A DNA stretch of 64,000 nucleotides from Idiomarina rhizosphaerae (GTDB taxonomy: Bacteria; Pseudomonadota; Gammaproteobacteria; Enterobacterales; Alteromonadaceae), in NCBI RefSeq assembly GCF_024159085.1, contig NZ_JAMZDE010000008.1, positions 248,001-312,000 on the forward strand. The letters are read 5' to 3'. This document shows positions 35,827 to 45,358 of the stretch, piece after piece. The notes beneath the pieces are model-generated. The model was given only the letters and a program-made list of their open reading frames with translations, was not told the DNA's origin and ran no database searches. Numbering within the stretch: position 1 is the first letter of the stretch; each line of letters begins with the position of its first letter. The translations under genes and the position numbers were made by a program.

Positions 35827-35929
35827 CGCAATTACTTAAACACTCTTAAGTTTTGCTTTTACAGGTCTTTGCTTTTCCTCTCCCTGGAAGTGCAAATTTG
35901 TTCCCTAGCTTCGGCTAGGGAACTTTTTT
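35827..35929 (+). ncRNA. Predicted Fur-repressed small RNA (RyhB/PrrF-like in function)
   Basis: About 103 bases between the Fur-box promoter and a strong terminator, with no protein gene on either strand. The 5' part can form a hairpin (ACTTAA at 35834-35839 with TTAAGT at 35846-35851). The middle (about 35852-35885) is pyrimidine-rich and mostly unpaired. It contains ACAGGUCUUU, complementary to sdhC codons 4-7, and CUUUUCC, complementary to purine-rich ribosome-binding sites. The end is a cUUCGg hairpin with a U-run, as in Hfq-bound RNAs. I see no sequence similarity to E. coli RyhB beyond this, so it would be a functional analogue rather than a clear homologue. Confidence 0.7.
35900..35929 (+). 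terminator. Rho-independent terminator with UUCG tetraloop
   Basis: A perfect 10-base-pair stem (35900-35909 with 35914-35923) closed by a C(UUCG)G tetraloop, followed directly by six Ts. On the opposite strand the hairpin is followed by AAATTTG, so the orientation is +. No + strand protein gene lies upstream for 1.5 kb, which is why a short RNA must be its source. Confidence 0.88.
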
Positions 35930-35952
35930 ACCAAGACCATAATTAGTACACC

Positions 35953-36411
35953 CTAAAGATCCATAACCCGCTCAAACGCCGGTAAATTTAAAAACGCATT
36001 CACTTTTACTATCTTCTCGTCCACAAAGTGCATTATCCAAACATACCGATTTATATAACTGCCTCCGGATTTCAATTCTGCCTCAGCAGAAAACAGCACT
36101 ATTACCGTATTACCATCCTGAAAAAGCTCAAACTCTATCGGCATAAGTGGAGTTGCAAGCTTTGCGTTGAACGGAATAACGAGTTCTTCCAAAAACTGCT
36201 CCTTATTGAAAGTGCCCGACTGCGGTCCCTCGCCTTCAACTCTCCATTGAATAGAGTCCGCTAAAAGCTCAAAAGGTGACCCTGTTCCTTCTTGCCACAC
36301 AGTAAACTTGTCGGCAACGAGAGCTTTTAGACTCTCGCTTTGGGCTGACGCCGGTACATTCATTAGCAGCACCAGCAAAGTCGCTAATACAATACTTTTA
36401 AGGCTATTCAT
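35953..36411 (-). CDS. Exported NTF2/SnoaL-like protein
   Basis: The start at 36411 opens a signal peptide (about 24 residues, A-S-A-Q); the frame extends 32 codons more into the SDR gene. The 152-residue product has the NTF2/SnoaL-like pattern: W-R-V-E-G-E-G-P, then V-I-V-L-F-S-A-E-A-E and N-R-Y-V-W-I-M-H-F-V-D-E-K-I. These proteins are small ligand-binding or isomerase-type folds. It overlaps the SDR stop by eight bases, so the two are co-transcribed. Confidence 0.7.
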   Translation of the reverse strand: MNSLKSIVLATLLVLLMNVPASAQSESLKALVADKFTVWQEGTGSPFELLADSIQWRVEGEGPQSGTFNKEQFLEELVIPFNAKLATPLMPIEFELFQDGNTVIVLFSAEAELKSGGSYINRYVWIMHFVDEKIVKVNAFLNLPAFERVMDL

Positions 36412-37237
36412 GGTCGGTAGATACCGAAGTATCTCTCCATTTTTCCAGTTCATCTGTCCGGGCGCTAAGTACGTCCTGTGACATTTTAAGCGCATCGGAT
36501 CCTGCAACCATCCTTAAGGGGTAGCTTTCTTTTCCCGCAATTTTGACAATAACTTCAGCCAGTTTGACCGGATCACCGGGTTGGGCATGACTGTAGCTGT
36601 CGAATTGCGAACGCAGCTTTTCAATTGCTTCCGCATAGTCATCAATTGCCTTTTCGCCGTATTTAACTGAGGAGGAATCGAGAAAGTCGGTGCGGAAAAA
36701 GCCGGGCTCGACAATCGTCACGCTAATGCCTAAAGGCTCGACTTCCAGTGCCAGGCTTTCAGAAAAACCTTCAACGGCAAACTTTGTGGCACAGTAAATA
36801 GAGGACGACTCAAACCCAAGCACACCACCAATAGACGACAGGTTAAATATATGACCCGAACGTTGTTTTCGCATGGTGGGCAGCACGGCGCGGGTCACAT
36901 CCATTAAACCGAACACATTGGTGGCAAACTGACTATCGATTGCCTCTCTTGATACTGTTTCGAAGTGACCAAGCTGACCGTAACCGGCGTTATTGACCAG
37001 CACATCTATCCGGCCAAATTTCAAAAGCGCCGCGTCTACCGCGTTTTGCGTTTGCTCTGGTGACTGCACGTTTAGCTCAGCAAATGTCAGTTGCTCTGAG
37101 GGCTGGCCTAAAGCCGCTTCTAACTTCTCCAGGTTTCTTCCGGTGGCAACCACCCTGTCATTATTGGCCAGCGCCGCTTGAGTAATTTCTAATCCAATTC
37201 CCCGGTTTGCGCCGGTAATAAACCATGTTTTATGCAT
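36404..37237 (-). CDS. Short-chain dehydrogenase/reductase
   Basis: The ATG at 37237 follows GGAG; 277 residues. Classical SDR with T-G-A-N-R-G-I-G at residues 8-15, N-N-A-G near 82, S134, Y148 and K152. The pattern is the oxidoreductase type often paired with AraC-family regulators. It is divergent from the AraC gene and followed by the SnoaL-like gene with an 8-base overlap. Confidence 0.88.
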   Translation of the reverse strand: MHKTWFITGANRGIGLEITQAALANNDRVVATGRNLEKLEAALGQPSEQLTFAELNVQSPEQTQNAVDAALLKFGRIDVLVNNAGYGQLGHFETVSREAIDSQFATNVFGLMDVTRAVLPTMRKQRSGHIFNLSSIGGVLGFESSSIYCATKFAVEGFSESLALEVEPLGISVTIVEPGFFRTDFLDSSSVKYGEKAIDDYAEAIEKLRSQFDSYSHAQPGDPVKLAEVIVKIAGKESYPLRMVAGSDALKMSQDVLSARTDELEKWRDTSVSTDHE

Positions 37238-37375
37238 TTTGAACTCCAATATTCTTGTCATGGAGAACAAATACTACTCAGGTTCACACAGCTATCGATA
37301 TCATCGACCTCTTAATTTCTTGTATAATCCTCTATATTATTAAAATCGTGCTTTTTTAATTTATAGGGTTAAACC

Positions 37376-38272
37376 ATGCGTAACCTATCAGATGCTGTGA
37401 AGCAAGTAATGACTCTGGCCAGTCACGAGGGATTGCATAAAACACCGTTACCCTGGTTAACCCTTGTTCGTGCGGATAACCCCACCACGCTTGAAATGGT
37501 GTTGTACGAGCCTTCGGTATGCATTGTTCTGCAAGGTAAAAAGGAAACCAGACAGGAACACACCACTTTTTACTCACACGCTGCTAATTGTATTCTGGGC
37601 GCAGTCAACTTACCCGTGTTAGGCGCGGTCATCGAGGCTTCCCCTTCTGAACCTTACCTCTGCCTGCGCATTGACATAGACCCATCAATTATTGCCGAAC
37701 TGGTAGATGAGCATGACCTATCGGGCTCCGCTCCAAACGCTGACAGCGCAATGACACTCGGAGCCGTTGACGAGAACATGATAGATACTGTCAGCAGATT
37801 GCTGGATTCGCTGGAATCTGAAGCCGCCGCGAGGGCTCTGGCCCCACTTATTCAAAAAGAGCTGTATTGGCGTCTTTTGCAGCAGATTCCGGCCAGGGTG
37901 CTACTCAGCCAATTGGCTAAAGACAGCAAGTATTATGCGCTTTACAAAGTTATAAACTGGTTGGAAACTAATTTTTCGCAGCAGGTAACCATGGATGACT
38001 TAGCCAATCAAGCAGCTATGAGCTTATCCAGCTTTTACGCTCACTTTAAAGCCGCCACTGGAATTTCACCGCTACAATACCGCAACCGCTTGCGCTTAAT
38101 AAAAGCCAGAAAACTAATGCTTCTACAGGGCTGTAACGCTGCGGAGGCCGGTTTCGCTGTGGGCTATCAGGAACCGGCTCAGTTTAACCGTGAGTATTCC
38201 CGTTTATTTGGCCTACCTCCCAAACGTGATTTGTTCCGGTTGAAATCCCATTCTTTAGCCGAGTTTGTCTGA
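37376..38272 (+). CDS. AraC-family transcriptional regulator
   Basis: A 298-residue regulator with an AraC_N-type sensor domain (about residues 20-180, with L-Y-E-P-S-V-C-I-V-L-Q-G-K-K near 42) and a C-terminal AraC HTH pair (about 195-285, with F-A-V-G-Y-Q-E-P-A-Q-F-N-R-E-Y). It is of the YqhC type, which activates divergent oxidoreductase genes, here the SDR. TATAAT at 37323-37328 is a likely -10 and AGGG precedes the ATG. Confidence 0.9.
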   Translation: MRNLSDAVKQVMTLASHEGLHKTPLPWLTLVRADNPTTLEMVLYEPSVCIVLQGKKETRQEHTTFYSHAANCILGAVNLPVLGAVIEASPSEPYLCLRIDIDPSIIAELVDEHDLSGSAPNADSAMTLGAVDENMIDTVSRLLDSLESEAAARALAPLIQKELYWRLLQQIPARVLLSQLAKDSKYYALYKVINWLETNFSQQVTMDDLANQAAMSLSSFYAHFKAATGISPLQYRNRLRLIKARKLMLLQGCNAAEAGFAVGYQEPAQFNREYSRLFGLPPKRDLFRLKSHSLAEFV

Positions 38273-38328
38273 TCTTCTAACGAATTTCAGCTTGTTCACT
38301 AAAACTTAAAGCTTATTTAAATTCATTA

Positions 38329-38357
38329 TTGAAACGCAAATCATTCTCATTTATTAT
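38329..38357 (+). promoter_or_regulatory. Promoter with Fur-box-like spacer before the TonB receptor
   Basis: TTGAAA at 38329-38334 and TATTAT at 38352-38357 are 17 bases apart. The spacer contains AAATCATTCTCATTT, which matches about 11 of 15 Fur consensus positions when read on the minus strand. The predicted transcript starts about 20 bases before the receptor ATG at 38386. Iron repression is expected for a siderophore receptor. Confidence 0.6.
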
Positions 38358-38385
38358 TAACCTCCGACATTTCACGGGGGTATCA

Positions 38386-40539
38386 ATGAAACTGACAAAA
38401 TGCTTTATCGCACTGACTCTGGCAGGTATGACAAGCACACCACTGCTGGCACAAGAAACACAAACAACAAACGAATCAGACTCAACTAGCGCTCAAGAAA
38501 ACATAGAGCACATTAACGTTAAAGGCCGGGCTCAAACGCTCTACCGTCAGGACTCAAGCAGTGTCGCCACACGCACGAATACGCCCATTGAAGAAATTCC
38601 ACAAAGCGTTCAGGTGCTGACCGAAGAACTCATGAAAGATCAGGCCGCCCGCCAAATAACCGATTTGTATCGCAGCATCAGTGGTGTGAATTCATTCAGT
38701 TACTCAACCATTACTTTCCGCGGTTTCCGTCAGGATGACATTTTTTATGACGGTGTTCGTGGTGACCCCTTTAACGGATTCGCGGTTCCCCAGCTGTTCA
38801 ACATTGGACAAATTCAGGTATTGAAAGGCCCAAGTGGCGCCATGTTTGGTAGCGGTCAGCCCGGCGGTGTTATTAACTACGTGACAAAAAAGCCGACAGC
38901 AACGGCGGAGCGTTCCATTGAACTGGGGCTCGGAAATTACGACTACAAACGCGGTTCTGTTGAATTAAGCGGTCCGCTTACCGAAGATGCTTCTCAGCGT
39001 TACCGCGTCGGTTACTATTATGACAACGAAAAACCATTTCGCTATAACACAGAGCAAACCAATAAAATTCTCGATTTAGGTTACGCTTTTGATGTAGGAA
39101 GCGACAGCGAGATCATTCTTCAGTTAACCGACTACGAGCAAGATTACCAGGGCGCTCGCCTTCGCGGCGTGCCGGTTGATAACGACGGTAACTTTGTCAC
39201 CGACCGTAAATGGAACCATAACGAAGCGAGCGACTTCCAAAGATTAGAAGCTACCGTTTATCAGGCCCGTATTAATCACGACTTCTCGCTTAACTGGCGC
39301 GGCGATTTAACCGTTCGTCACTATGAGAACACCGAGCGTCAGAATTATCACGAGCCTCGCGGCCTGCTTGATGCCGACTTAAATCCTGTGGACGACCCTA
39401 GAGAGGCAGTTTATAGTCAACGTCAATTCCGTAACCAGTATCGTGAAAACGAAGCCACCAGCGTTACCGGTAACTTAATTGGTGAACTCAATATTTCCGG
39501 TCTGGAACATACCGTGTTGATGGGTGCCGAAAGTTATACGGCAGACAACACCTTTATTGGCAACAACGCAAACCCTGGCGAAGTTCCCAATTTAGAGATC
39601 CATAACCCAGTTTACGGACTGACCTCAGGCCCCTACTCTACCGCATTAGAAAATGCGACCCCAAGAGTTACAAAAACTCAGCGCGACGGCTTCTACCTGC
39701 AGGATCAAATTTCGTTTAATGAGAAAGCGAACCTGTTACTGGGTCTGCGTTACGACCAGTTTGAAGACGAGACCAACGCAGCAGATTTTGATGACAGCGA
39801 TTTAACCTACCGTATTGGCGGAACTTATGAGTTTGCCGACTGGGTTCGGGCTTATGCGTTATACGGTACAGGGTTCTCACCGCAATCGGCCGGGGATCAG
39901 GAATCAGAGGTTGGCGGTCCTTTCGAGCCGGAACAATCGGATATTAAGGAGTTGGGCGCCCGTTGGTCATTGATTAACGACAGCATTCGCGTCAGCACCG
40001 CAGTTTACGAAATTAACCGCGAAAACATTTTGCAGGCAACCGGTGAAGTCAGCGAAGACGGTCGCAATGTTTTAGGCAACGTAGGCAAAGTGCGCAGCCG
40101 TGGGTTTGAAATTGATGTGCTGGGCGACATTACCGACCAATGGGTTATTAATGCTAACTATGCATACAACGATGCAAAAGTGGTAGAAACCGTACCTGGC
40201 CAGGGTATTACCAACGCAGTCGGTGACCAGTTCGCAAACGCTCCTATGCACCAAATGGGTTTATGGACGCGCTATGACTTGCCTGCACTGAACTCCTCTA
40301 TCAGCGGTGGTATGGATTACGTCAGTGAGCAAATAAGCTTTTCGAACCCCGCTCAACGAGTTAAGCCCTACACTGTGTTTGATATCAGCTGGCAAACTGA
40401 GTTTGACCAGTGGTTAGTTCAGGTTAATATCAAAAACTTATTTGATAAGGAATATGCGTCAAGCGGCTTCTTAACCCGTACCGGACATTTCCCGGGCGAA
40501 CCTCGTCGCATTTACGCATCGGTTAAATATCGTTTTTAA
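38386..40539 (+). CDS. TonB-dependent siderophore receptor
   Basis: The ATG at 38386 starts a signal peptide (about 23 residues, L-L-A-Q-E); a TTG 57 bases upstream is less likely. The 717-residue outer-membrane protein has the plug domain (about 65-170: E-I-P-Q-S-V-Q-V-L, R-G-F-R-Q-D-D, V-L-K-G-P-S-G-A-M-F-G) and a 22-strand barrel ending in Y-R-F. The type is the siderophore (TonB-siderophor) family; the ligand cannot be told. It is followed 12 bases later by a PepSY protein. Confidence 0.93.
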   Translation: MKLTKCFIALTLAGMTSTPLLAQETQTTNESDSTSAQENIEHINVKGRAQTLYRQDSSSVATRTNTPIEEIPQSVQVLTEELMKDQAARQITDLYRSISGVNSFSYSTITFRGFRQDDIFYDGVRGDPFNGFAVPQLFNIGQIQVLKGPSGAMFGSGQPGGVINYVTKKPTATAERSIELGLGNYDYKRGSVELSGPLTEDASQRYRVGYYYDNEKPFRYNTEQTNKILDLGYAFDVGSDSEIILQLTDYEQDYQGARLRGVPVDNDGNFVTDRKWNHNEASDFQRLEATVYQARINHDFSLNWRGDLTVRHYENTERQNYHEPRGLLDADLNPVDDPREAVYSQRQFRNQYRENEATSVTGNLIGELNISGLEHTVLMGAESYTADNTFIGNNANPGEVPNLEIHNPVYGLTSGPYSTALENATPRVTKTQRDGFYLQDQISFNEKANLLLGLRYDQFEDETNAADFDDSDLTYRIGGTYEFADWVRAYALYGTGFSPQSAGDQESEVGGPFEPEQSDIKELGARWSLINDSIRVSTAVYEINRENILQATGEVSEDGRNVLGNVGKVRSRGFEIDVLGDITDQWVINANYAYNDAKVVETVPGQGITNAVGDQFANAPMHQMGLWTRYDLPALNSSISGGMDYVSEQISFSNPAQRVKPYTVFDISWQTEFDQWLVQVNIKNLFDKEYASSGFLTRTGHFPGEPRRIYASVKYRF

Positions 40540-40551
40540 GGACTTTGCTCA

Positions 40552-41784
40552 ATGACTAACCGCCAGTGGTTCAAATTTCATTCCTGGGCTGGCTTCGCCT
40601 TTGCGGGACTTCTGCTGCTTATTTGTATCACTGGCGTTTTAGCTACTCTGAGTTACGAAATTCAATACCTTAGTGACGAAAAATACCGGGCTCTAGAAGA
40701 ACGTGAAGGCCCGGTGGCCTGGAAAGAGCTAGAGTCTAACCTGAGTGAAAACTACCCTGAGAGCCATATTTTAGGGGCGCAGGTGCACTCGCAAGACTAC
40801 CTCTCCGGCGAAGTCCGTTTAATGACCCCAAATGGCTTTCGCTTTGTTTATTTCGATGCAGCCAGCGGAAAGTTACTGGGTGAAGGTGGTTGGGGACAAG
40901 TATCACGCTATTTGCGCGACATTCACATGTATTTGTCTATGGGGGGCGTCGGTAAATACATTGTCACCCTCACCAGCCTCCTGCTTCTTATTTCTCTTGT
41001 TTCCAGCTTTTATGTTTACCGAAAATGGTGGCGCGGATTTCTCGCGAAACCCGGTAAGCTCAGTTGGAAAAAACGAACGGAGTGGTCCTCTTGGCACAAA
41101 TGGATGGGGCTTTGGAGTTGGTGGTTCATCGCTACTATTACAATTACGGGAATATGGTATTTAGCCGAACATATGATGTTCAATTTTGACATTGAACATT
41201 ACCCGGCAGCACCAACAGTTGAGCATACCGAAGCGCAACAGCAACAGCCCGCGCGTTCACTCACTGAACTCGTTAGTATTGCGCAAGCCGCCCGACCAGA
41301 TATGGACATTACCCGATTCTACTATCCGCACCAATACAACCAGCCCATGTCCTTTACCGGACAAAATGGTTCAATACTGGTGCGTGACCGCGCTAACCGA
41401 GTATATCTTGACCCGGTTACCGGAGAGGTTGCAGGAACTCAGTACGCCGGCAATTTAGGTCTTGTCGCCAGAATTTCCGATACAGCCGACCCACTCCACT
41501 TTGGTGACTTCTCCGGACTGACCGTAAAACTTATTTACGCCTTCTTCGGACTCATGCTAGTGGCATTAGTTGCAGGAGGAATGAGAATGCACTATTTACG
41601 GACTCAAAAACGCGACCCAAACACCGCCAAATGGCTGGGAATTACCGGCAGTTTATCGCTTGTACTAAGCGTTGTAGCACTCATCTACACCACCGTTGTC
41701 TTCGACGAATACAGCAATACTTCCACGTCAATTTCGCCGCAGCTTGAACAGCTTAAAACCAAAAACTCTAACTACTCAGAGTAA
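40552..41784 (+). CDS. PepSY-domain membrane protein (PiuB-like)
   Basis: A 410-residue inner-membrane protein with four membrane segments (about 13-34, 137-160, 185-207 and 325-347), of the PepSY-associated TM/PiuB family. The N-terminal W-A-G-F and W-H-K-W-M-G-L-W-S-W-W segments carry conserved His and Trp. It sits directly after the TonB receptor, an arrangement common for siderophore systems, where such proteins are thought to reduce Fe3+-siderophores in the periplasm. It should share iron control with the receptor. Confidence 0.87.
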   Translation: MTNRQWFKFHSWAGFAFAGLLLLICITGVLATLSYEIQYLSDEKYRALEEREGPVAWKELESNLSENYPESHILGAQVHSQDYLSGEVRLMTPNGFRFVYFDAASGKLLGEGGWGQVSRYLRDIHMYLSMGGVGKYIVTLTSLLLLISLVSSFYVYRKWWRGFLAKPGKLSWKKRTEWSSWHKWMGLWSWWFIATITITGIWYLAEHMMFNFDIEHYPAAPTVEHTEAQQQQPARSLTELVSIAQAARPDMDITRFYYPHQYNQPMSFTGQNGSILVRDRANRVYLDPVTGEVAGTQYAGNLGLVARISDTADPLHFGDFSGLTVKLIYAFFGLMLVALVAGGMRMHYLRTQKRDPNTAKWLGITGSLSLVLSVVALIYTTVVFDEYSNTSTSISPQLEQLKTKNSNYSE

Positions 41785-41909
41785 ACTTATTCCTTAACAC
41801 CAAAACTACAAATGGTCGCTATCTGTACAACGAACAAAGTTTAGTGTAACTTGAAATAATCATCAGATAAGGATTCCAGCCATAGTAGGCTGTTTATTAA
41901 AGGGATTTT

Positions 41910-42275
41910 ATGAAGAAAAAGTGGGAAGATTTAACCTTTTTACAAAAGGCGGTAGCTGGCGTTGTTCTAATGGCTTTAGCACTGCTGGCTCCCGAGTTTG
42001 CCATGCTGGTTCAGTTTGGTGGCATTGAAGTCGCTTTCGCATTTTTACTTTTATACCTCAAACCCACGTTGCTATGGCTTCAGACTAAATACAGCGAACT
42101 AGAAGCTAAACTCTTTACAGCTTATTTGTCGTTCACGCAAAGCGCATCGACCAAACCATCTGTGTTTATTACCCAGGCAACATTCTGCTGCGCAGCGCTT
42201 GCCCTTACGGGCTCAATGGCTCTTTCCTTTAGCTTTTTTATGCCCGCTCTCTTATTCAATTCAGTGTTAGTTTAA
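41910..42275 (+). CDS. Hypothetical membrane protein
   Basis: A 121-residue protein with three likely membrane segments (about 12-30, 35-55 and 88-115). AAAGGGA stands eight bases before the ATG and a bidirectional terminator follows. No family recognised. Confidence 0.6.
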   Translation: MKKKWEDLTFLQKAVAGVVLMALALLAPEFAMLVQFGGIEVAFAFLLLYLKPTLLWLQTKYSELEAKLFTAYLSFTQSASTKPSVFITQATFCCAALALTGSMALSFSFFMPALLFNSVLV

Positions 42276-42283
42276 AAACAAAA

Positions 42284-42306
42284 AAGGGAGGTAACCCTCC
42301 CTTTCG
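42284..42306. terminator. Bidirectional terminator
   Basis: A stem of AAGGGAGG pairing with CCTCCCTT around a short loop, with A-runs on the left and T-rich sequence on the right. It lies between two convergent genes and can end both. Confidence 0.7.
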
Positions 42307-42323
42307 TAATTCAGTATCAGTTT

Positions 42324-42962
42324 TTAAAAAATTTCAGCTGTAGTAACTCGCTTCGCAGTCACTTGTATATCGCCTGTAATATCGTCACTAAACTCGCCAG
42401 ATACCGAAACATAATCATCTTTTTCAATTTGCTGAAAACCAACATTATCAAGAAGGTTGGTCGACATCTGAGATACATCAACTGTGACTTTCTGAATACC
42501 ATTATCGATAGTAAATTCATCCGCACTATCATCCACCGATGTCACGGTGCCATTGATATCTACAGGACTCATAGTGTCCATGGCAATAACGTCGAGACTC
42601 GCGTTAATCTCGCCCGACTCTTCGTCCGTAGCACTTGCATAAAAGTAGCTATCGAGATTTTCTACATACACGCTGGAAGCTTCTATTTTAGCGTCTTCAG
42701 CAAAGTCATTGTCAACCTCACCATAGACGGTAACATTATCACCACTCAAAAGAGCTGAACCTTCGTTAACATACCAATCCCAGTCATCCATTTCGACTGT
42801 GATATAGCCGTCACCGTAATCCAGAGTGAATGACTCCGGAGAAGCAGTTGCAACTTCACCTGATATTGAGACCCAGGTTTGATCTGGTTTTTGCTCGAAG
42901 TTTTGTGCTTGTACAGAAAATGCAGCTGCAATAGCTGATGCTATAAGTGTTGTGCGTAACAT
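42324..42962 (-). CDS. Exported OB-fold protein with two tandem domains
   Basis: The ATG at 42962 has the ideal site AGGAGG and opens a signal peptide (about 20 residues, V-Q-A-Q). The 212-residue product is acidic. It has two similar halves: S-I-S-G-E-V-A-T-A-S-P-E-S-F near 30 and D-I-N-G-T-V-T-S-V-D-D near 132, then V-S-V-S-G-E-F at the end. The beta pattern fits BOF/DUF5666-like OB folds in the periplasm. Function unknown. Confidence 0.68.
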   Translation of the reverse strand: MLRTTLIASAIAAAFSVQAQNFEQKPDQTWVSISGEVATASPESFTLDYGDGYITVEMDDWDWYVNEGSALLSGDNVTVYGEVDNDFAEDAKIEASSVYVENLDSYFYASATDEESGEINASLDVIAMDTMSPVDINGTVTSVDDSADEFTIDNGIQKVTVDVSQMSTNLLDNVGFQQIEKDDYVSVSGEFSDDITGDIQVTAKRVTTAEIF

Positions 42963-43149
42963 ATTTCCTCCTAAATCTTGAGAAAAATTCGTACTGCACT
43001 TTATACTTACCAATTAATTGACTGATTAGATCAACTTTTTAGATAATTTTAAAAAAGATTAGTTTGTTTGTCGCTGAGACAAGCGCACACGGACGTGCTC
43101 GTAGCGTCTCCGTGAGGCCGAGTCCTTATTCCCTCAAAGCCAGCAACAA

Positions 43150-43176
43150 AAAACCCGGCTCGAAGGCCGGGTTTTG
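43150..43176 (-). terminator. Terminator of the suc operon (after sucD)
   Basis: A 6-base GC stem (CCCGGC with GCCGGG) extended by four A-T pairs, 6-base loop, followed on the minus strand by TTTTTTG. It starts about 20 bases after the sucD stop. Confidence 0.88.
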
Positions 43177-43196
43177 TTTAAGCGTTGGCTAAGTTA

Positions 43197-44069
43197 TTAC
43201 CAGCCAGTTTTCTCCGCTACAGCTTTGCCGATATCGGCCAGGCTGCGTACAGTTTTAACGCCTGCTGCTTCAAGTGCAGCAAATTTCTCGTCAGCAGTAC
43301 CTTTACCGCCGGCAATGATGGCACCAGCGTGGCCCATACGTTTGCCCGGAGGAGCAGTAACACCAGCAATGTAAGAAACAACCGGCTTAGATACATTGTT
43401 TTTAATGTACTCTGCCGCTTCTTCTTCTGCTGTTCCGCCGATCTCACCGATCATTACGATAGCTTCGGTTTCTGGATCTTTCTCGAACAGTTCCAGAATA
43501 TCGATGAAGTTAGAACCCGGGATAGGGTCGCCACCGATACCAACACAGCTAGACTGACCAAAACCAGCGTCAGTAGTCTGCTTAACCGCTTCGTACGTTA
43601 ATGTACCTGAACGTGACACAATACCCACTTTACCTTTCTTGTGGATGTGGCCAGGCATGATACCGATCTTGCACTCGTCAGGAGTGATAACGCCTGGGCA
43701 GTTTGGACCGATCATACGCACATTTTTGTGCGTCAGATATTCTTTAACGTACAGCATATCCAATGTAGGAATACCTTCAGTAATACAAACAATCAGTTCG
43801 ATACCAGCGTCTGCTGCTTCGATGATTGAGTCTTTACAAAAAGGCGCTGGTACGTAGATAACTGAAGCCGTTGCACCAGTTGCTTCTACAGCTTCTCTTA
43901 CAGTATTGAATACAGGCAGACCTAAGTGCTCTTGACCACCTTTACCAGGTGTAACACCGCCAACCATTTGCGTACCATAAGCAATAGCTTGTTCAGAGTG
44001 GAAAGTCCCCTGACCACCAGTAAAGCCCTGGCAGATAACTTTGGTATTTTTATCGATCAAAATGCTCAT
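43197..44069 (-). CDS. sucD: Succinyl-CoA synthetase alpha subunit
   Basis: A 290-residue ADP/GDP-forming subunit (E. coli 289) that carries the phosphohistidine: G-H-A-G-A-I-I near residue 247. The CoA-binding [10 protein letters not shown] is at 15-24 and G-P-N-C-P-G near 123. Its ATG overlaps the sucC stop by one base (TAATG). It is the last gene of the suc operon. Confidence 0.97.
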   Translation of the reverse strand: MSILIDKNTKVICQGFTGGQGTFHSEQAIAYGTQMVGGVTPGKGGQEHLGLPVFNTVREAVEATGATASVIYVPAPFCKDSIIEAADAGIELIVCITEGIPTLDMLYVKEYLTHKNVRMIGPNCPGVITPDECKIGIMPGHIHKKGKVGIVSRSGTLTYEAVKQTTDAGFGQSSCVGIGGDPIPGSNFIDILELFEKDPETEAIVMIGEIGGTAEEEAAEYIKNNVSKPVVSYIAGVTAPPGKRMGHAGAIIAGGKGTADEKFAALEAAGVKTVRSLADIGKAVAEKTGW

Positions 44070-45235
44070 TATTGACCTCCTGCCGCAGCAACAACTTTAT
44101 CAGCAGCATCAGATAAGCTCTCTGCAGCGATAATGTTCAGGCCACTTTCTTTCAGTTTTTCTCTACCCAGCTCCGCGTTATTACCCTCTAAGCGGACAAC
44201 AACCGGTACTTTAACGCCAACTTCTTCAACAGCGCCCATGATACCTTCAGCAATCATATCGCAACGTACGATACCGCCAAAGATGTTAACCAATACGGCT
44301 TTAACAGAGCTGTCTGACAGGATAATTTTAAACGCTTCAGAAACACGTTCTTTTGTCGCGCCGCCACCAACATCAAGGAAGTTAGCTGGTTCGCCGCCAC
44401 TCAGTTTAACGATGTCCATAGTACCCATCGCCAAACCAGCACCGTTAACCATGCAACCAATGTTGCCGTCTAGTGCTACATAGTTCAGTTCCCATTTAGC
44501 AGCTTCTGCTTCACGCGCGTCGTCTTGTGACGGATCGTGCATTTCACGGATTTTAGGCTGACGGTACAATGCGTTGCTGTCGATGCCAACTTTCGCATCC
44601 AGGCAGTGAACGTTACCTTCGTCAGTAATAACCAATGGGTTAATTTCTAACAGTGCTAAGTCGTACTGTTCGAACATTTTCGCCAGGCCCATGAAGACCT
44701 TAGTGAACTGCTTAACCTGGTCTGGAGTCAGACCCAGTTTAAAGCCTAGCTCGCGACCTTGGTATGGCTGCGCGCCAACCGTAGGGTCAATTTCAGCTTT
44801 CAAGATTTTCTCAGGTGTTTCTTCAGCAACGGTTTCAATTTCTACGCCGCCTTCGGTTGATGCCATGAACACGATTTTGCGTGAAGCACGGTCAACAACT
44901 GCACCTAAGTAAAGCTCGTCTGCAATGTCAGTGCAGCTTTCAACTAAAATCTTAGCAACCGGCTGACCTTTCTCGTCGGTCTGGAAAGTTACTAAGTTTT
45001 TACCTAACCACTGCTCAGCGAATGCGCGAACGTCGTCTAAACTTTTCACTAATTTCACGCCACCCGCTTTACCGCGGCCACCAGCGTGAACCTGACATTT
45101 GACAACCCAAATGTCGCCACCAATACGTTTTGCCGCTTCTACCGCTTCATCAGCAGTGTCGCAGGCATAACCTTCAGATACTGGCAAACCAAACTCTTTA
45201 AAGAGTTGTTTACCCTGATACTCATGCAAATTCAT
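44069..45235 (-). CDS. sucC: Succinyl-CoA synthetase beta subunit
   Basis: A 388-residue ATP-grasp subunit, the same length as E. coli SucC. The N-terminal [10 protein letters not shown], the ATP-binding [10 protein letters not shown] (53-62), G-L-A-M-G-T-M-D and [10 protein letters not shown] are all present. It forms the TCA-cycle step succinyl-CoA to succinate with ATP synthesis. It is separated from sucB by 136 bases with three hairpins. Confidence 0.97.
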   Translation of the reverse strand: MNLHEYQGKQLFKEFGLPVSEGYACDTADEAVEAAKRIGGDIWVVKCQVHAGGRGKAGGVKLVKSLDDVRAFAEQWLGKNLVTFQTDEKGQPVAKILVESCTDIADELYLGAVVDRASRKIVFMASTEGGVEIETVAEETPEKILKAEIDPTVGAQPYQGRELGFKLGLTPDQVKQFTKVFMGLAKMFEQYDLALLEINPLVITDEGNVHCLDAKVGIDSNALYRQPKIREMHDPSQDDAREAEAAKWELNYVALDGNIGCMVNGAGLAMGTMDIVKLSGGEPANFLDVGGGATKERVSEAFKIILSDSSVKAVLVNIFGGIVRCDMIAEGIMGAVEEVGVKVPVVVRLEGNNAELGREKLKESGLNIIAAESLSDAADKVVAAAGGQ

Positions 45236-45266
45236 GATGCTCTTCCGATTCGTTGAAACAACTTAA

Positions 45267-45358
45267 GCAGCGAAATGCTGCCTACCCGAATACCGCGCCG
45301 AATTTTAACCTGCTCGGCGCATAATTTACAGCCGCAAGCCAAAATAGCGTTGCGGCTG
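45267..45358. repeat. Three tandem inverted repeats in the sucB-sucC gap
   Basis: Three hairpins lie in the 136-base gap: GCAGC/GCTGC at 45267-45281, GCGCCGA/TCGGCGC at 45295-45320 and CAGCCGCAA/TTGCGGCTG at 45329-45358. None is followed by a T-run on the minus strand, so they are not simple terminators. They may set mRNA stability or processing between the E1-E2 genes and the sucCD genes. Confidence 0.6.

Noticed and set aside
35900-35929. UUCG hairpin as terminator of the minus-strand SDR/SnoaL-like operon
   Set aside because: On the minus strand the stem is followed by AAATTTG rather than a T-run; the six Ts are on the + strand only.
44133-44483. Long frames antisense to sucC, sucB and sucA
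   Set aside because: They are low-complexity shadows of highly conserved genes with biased codon use.
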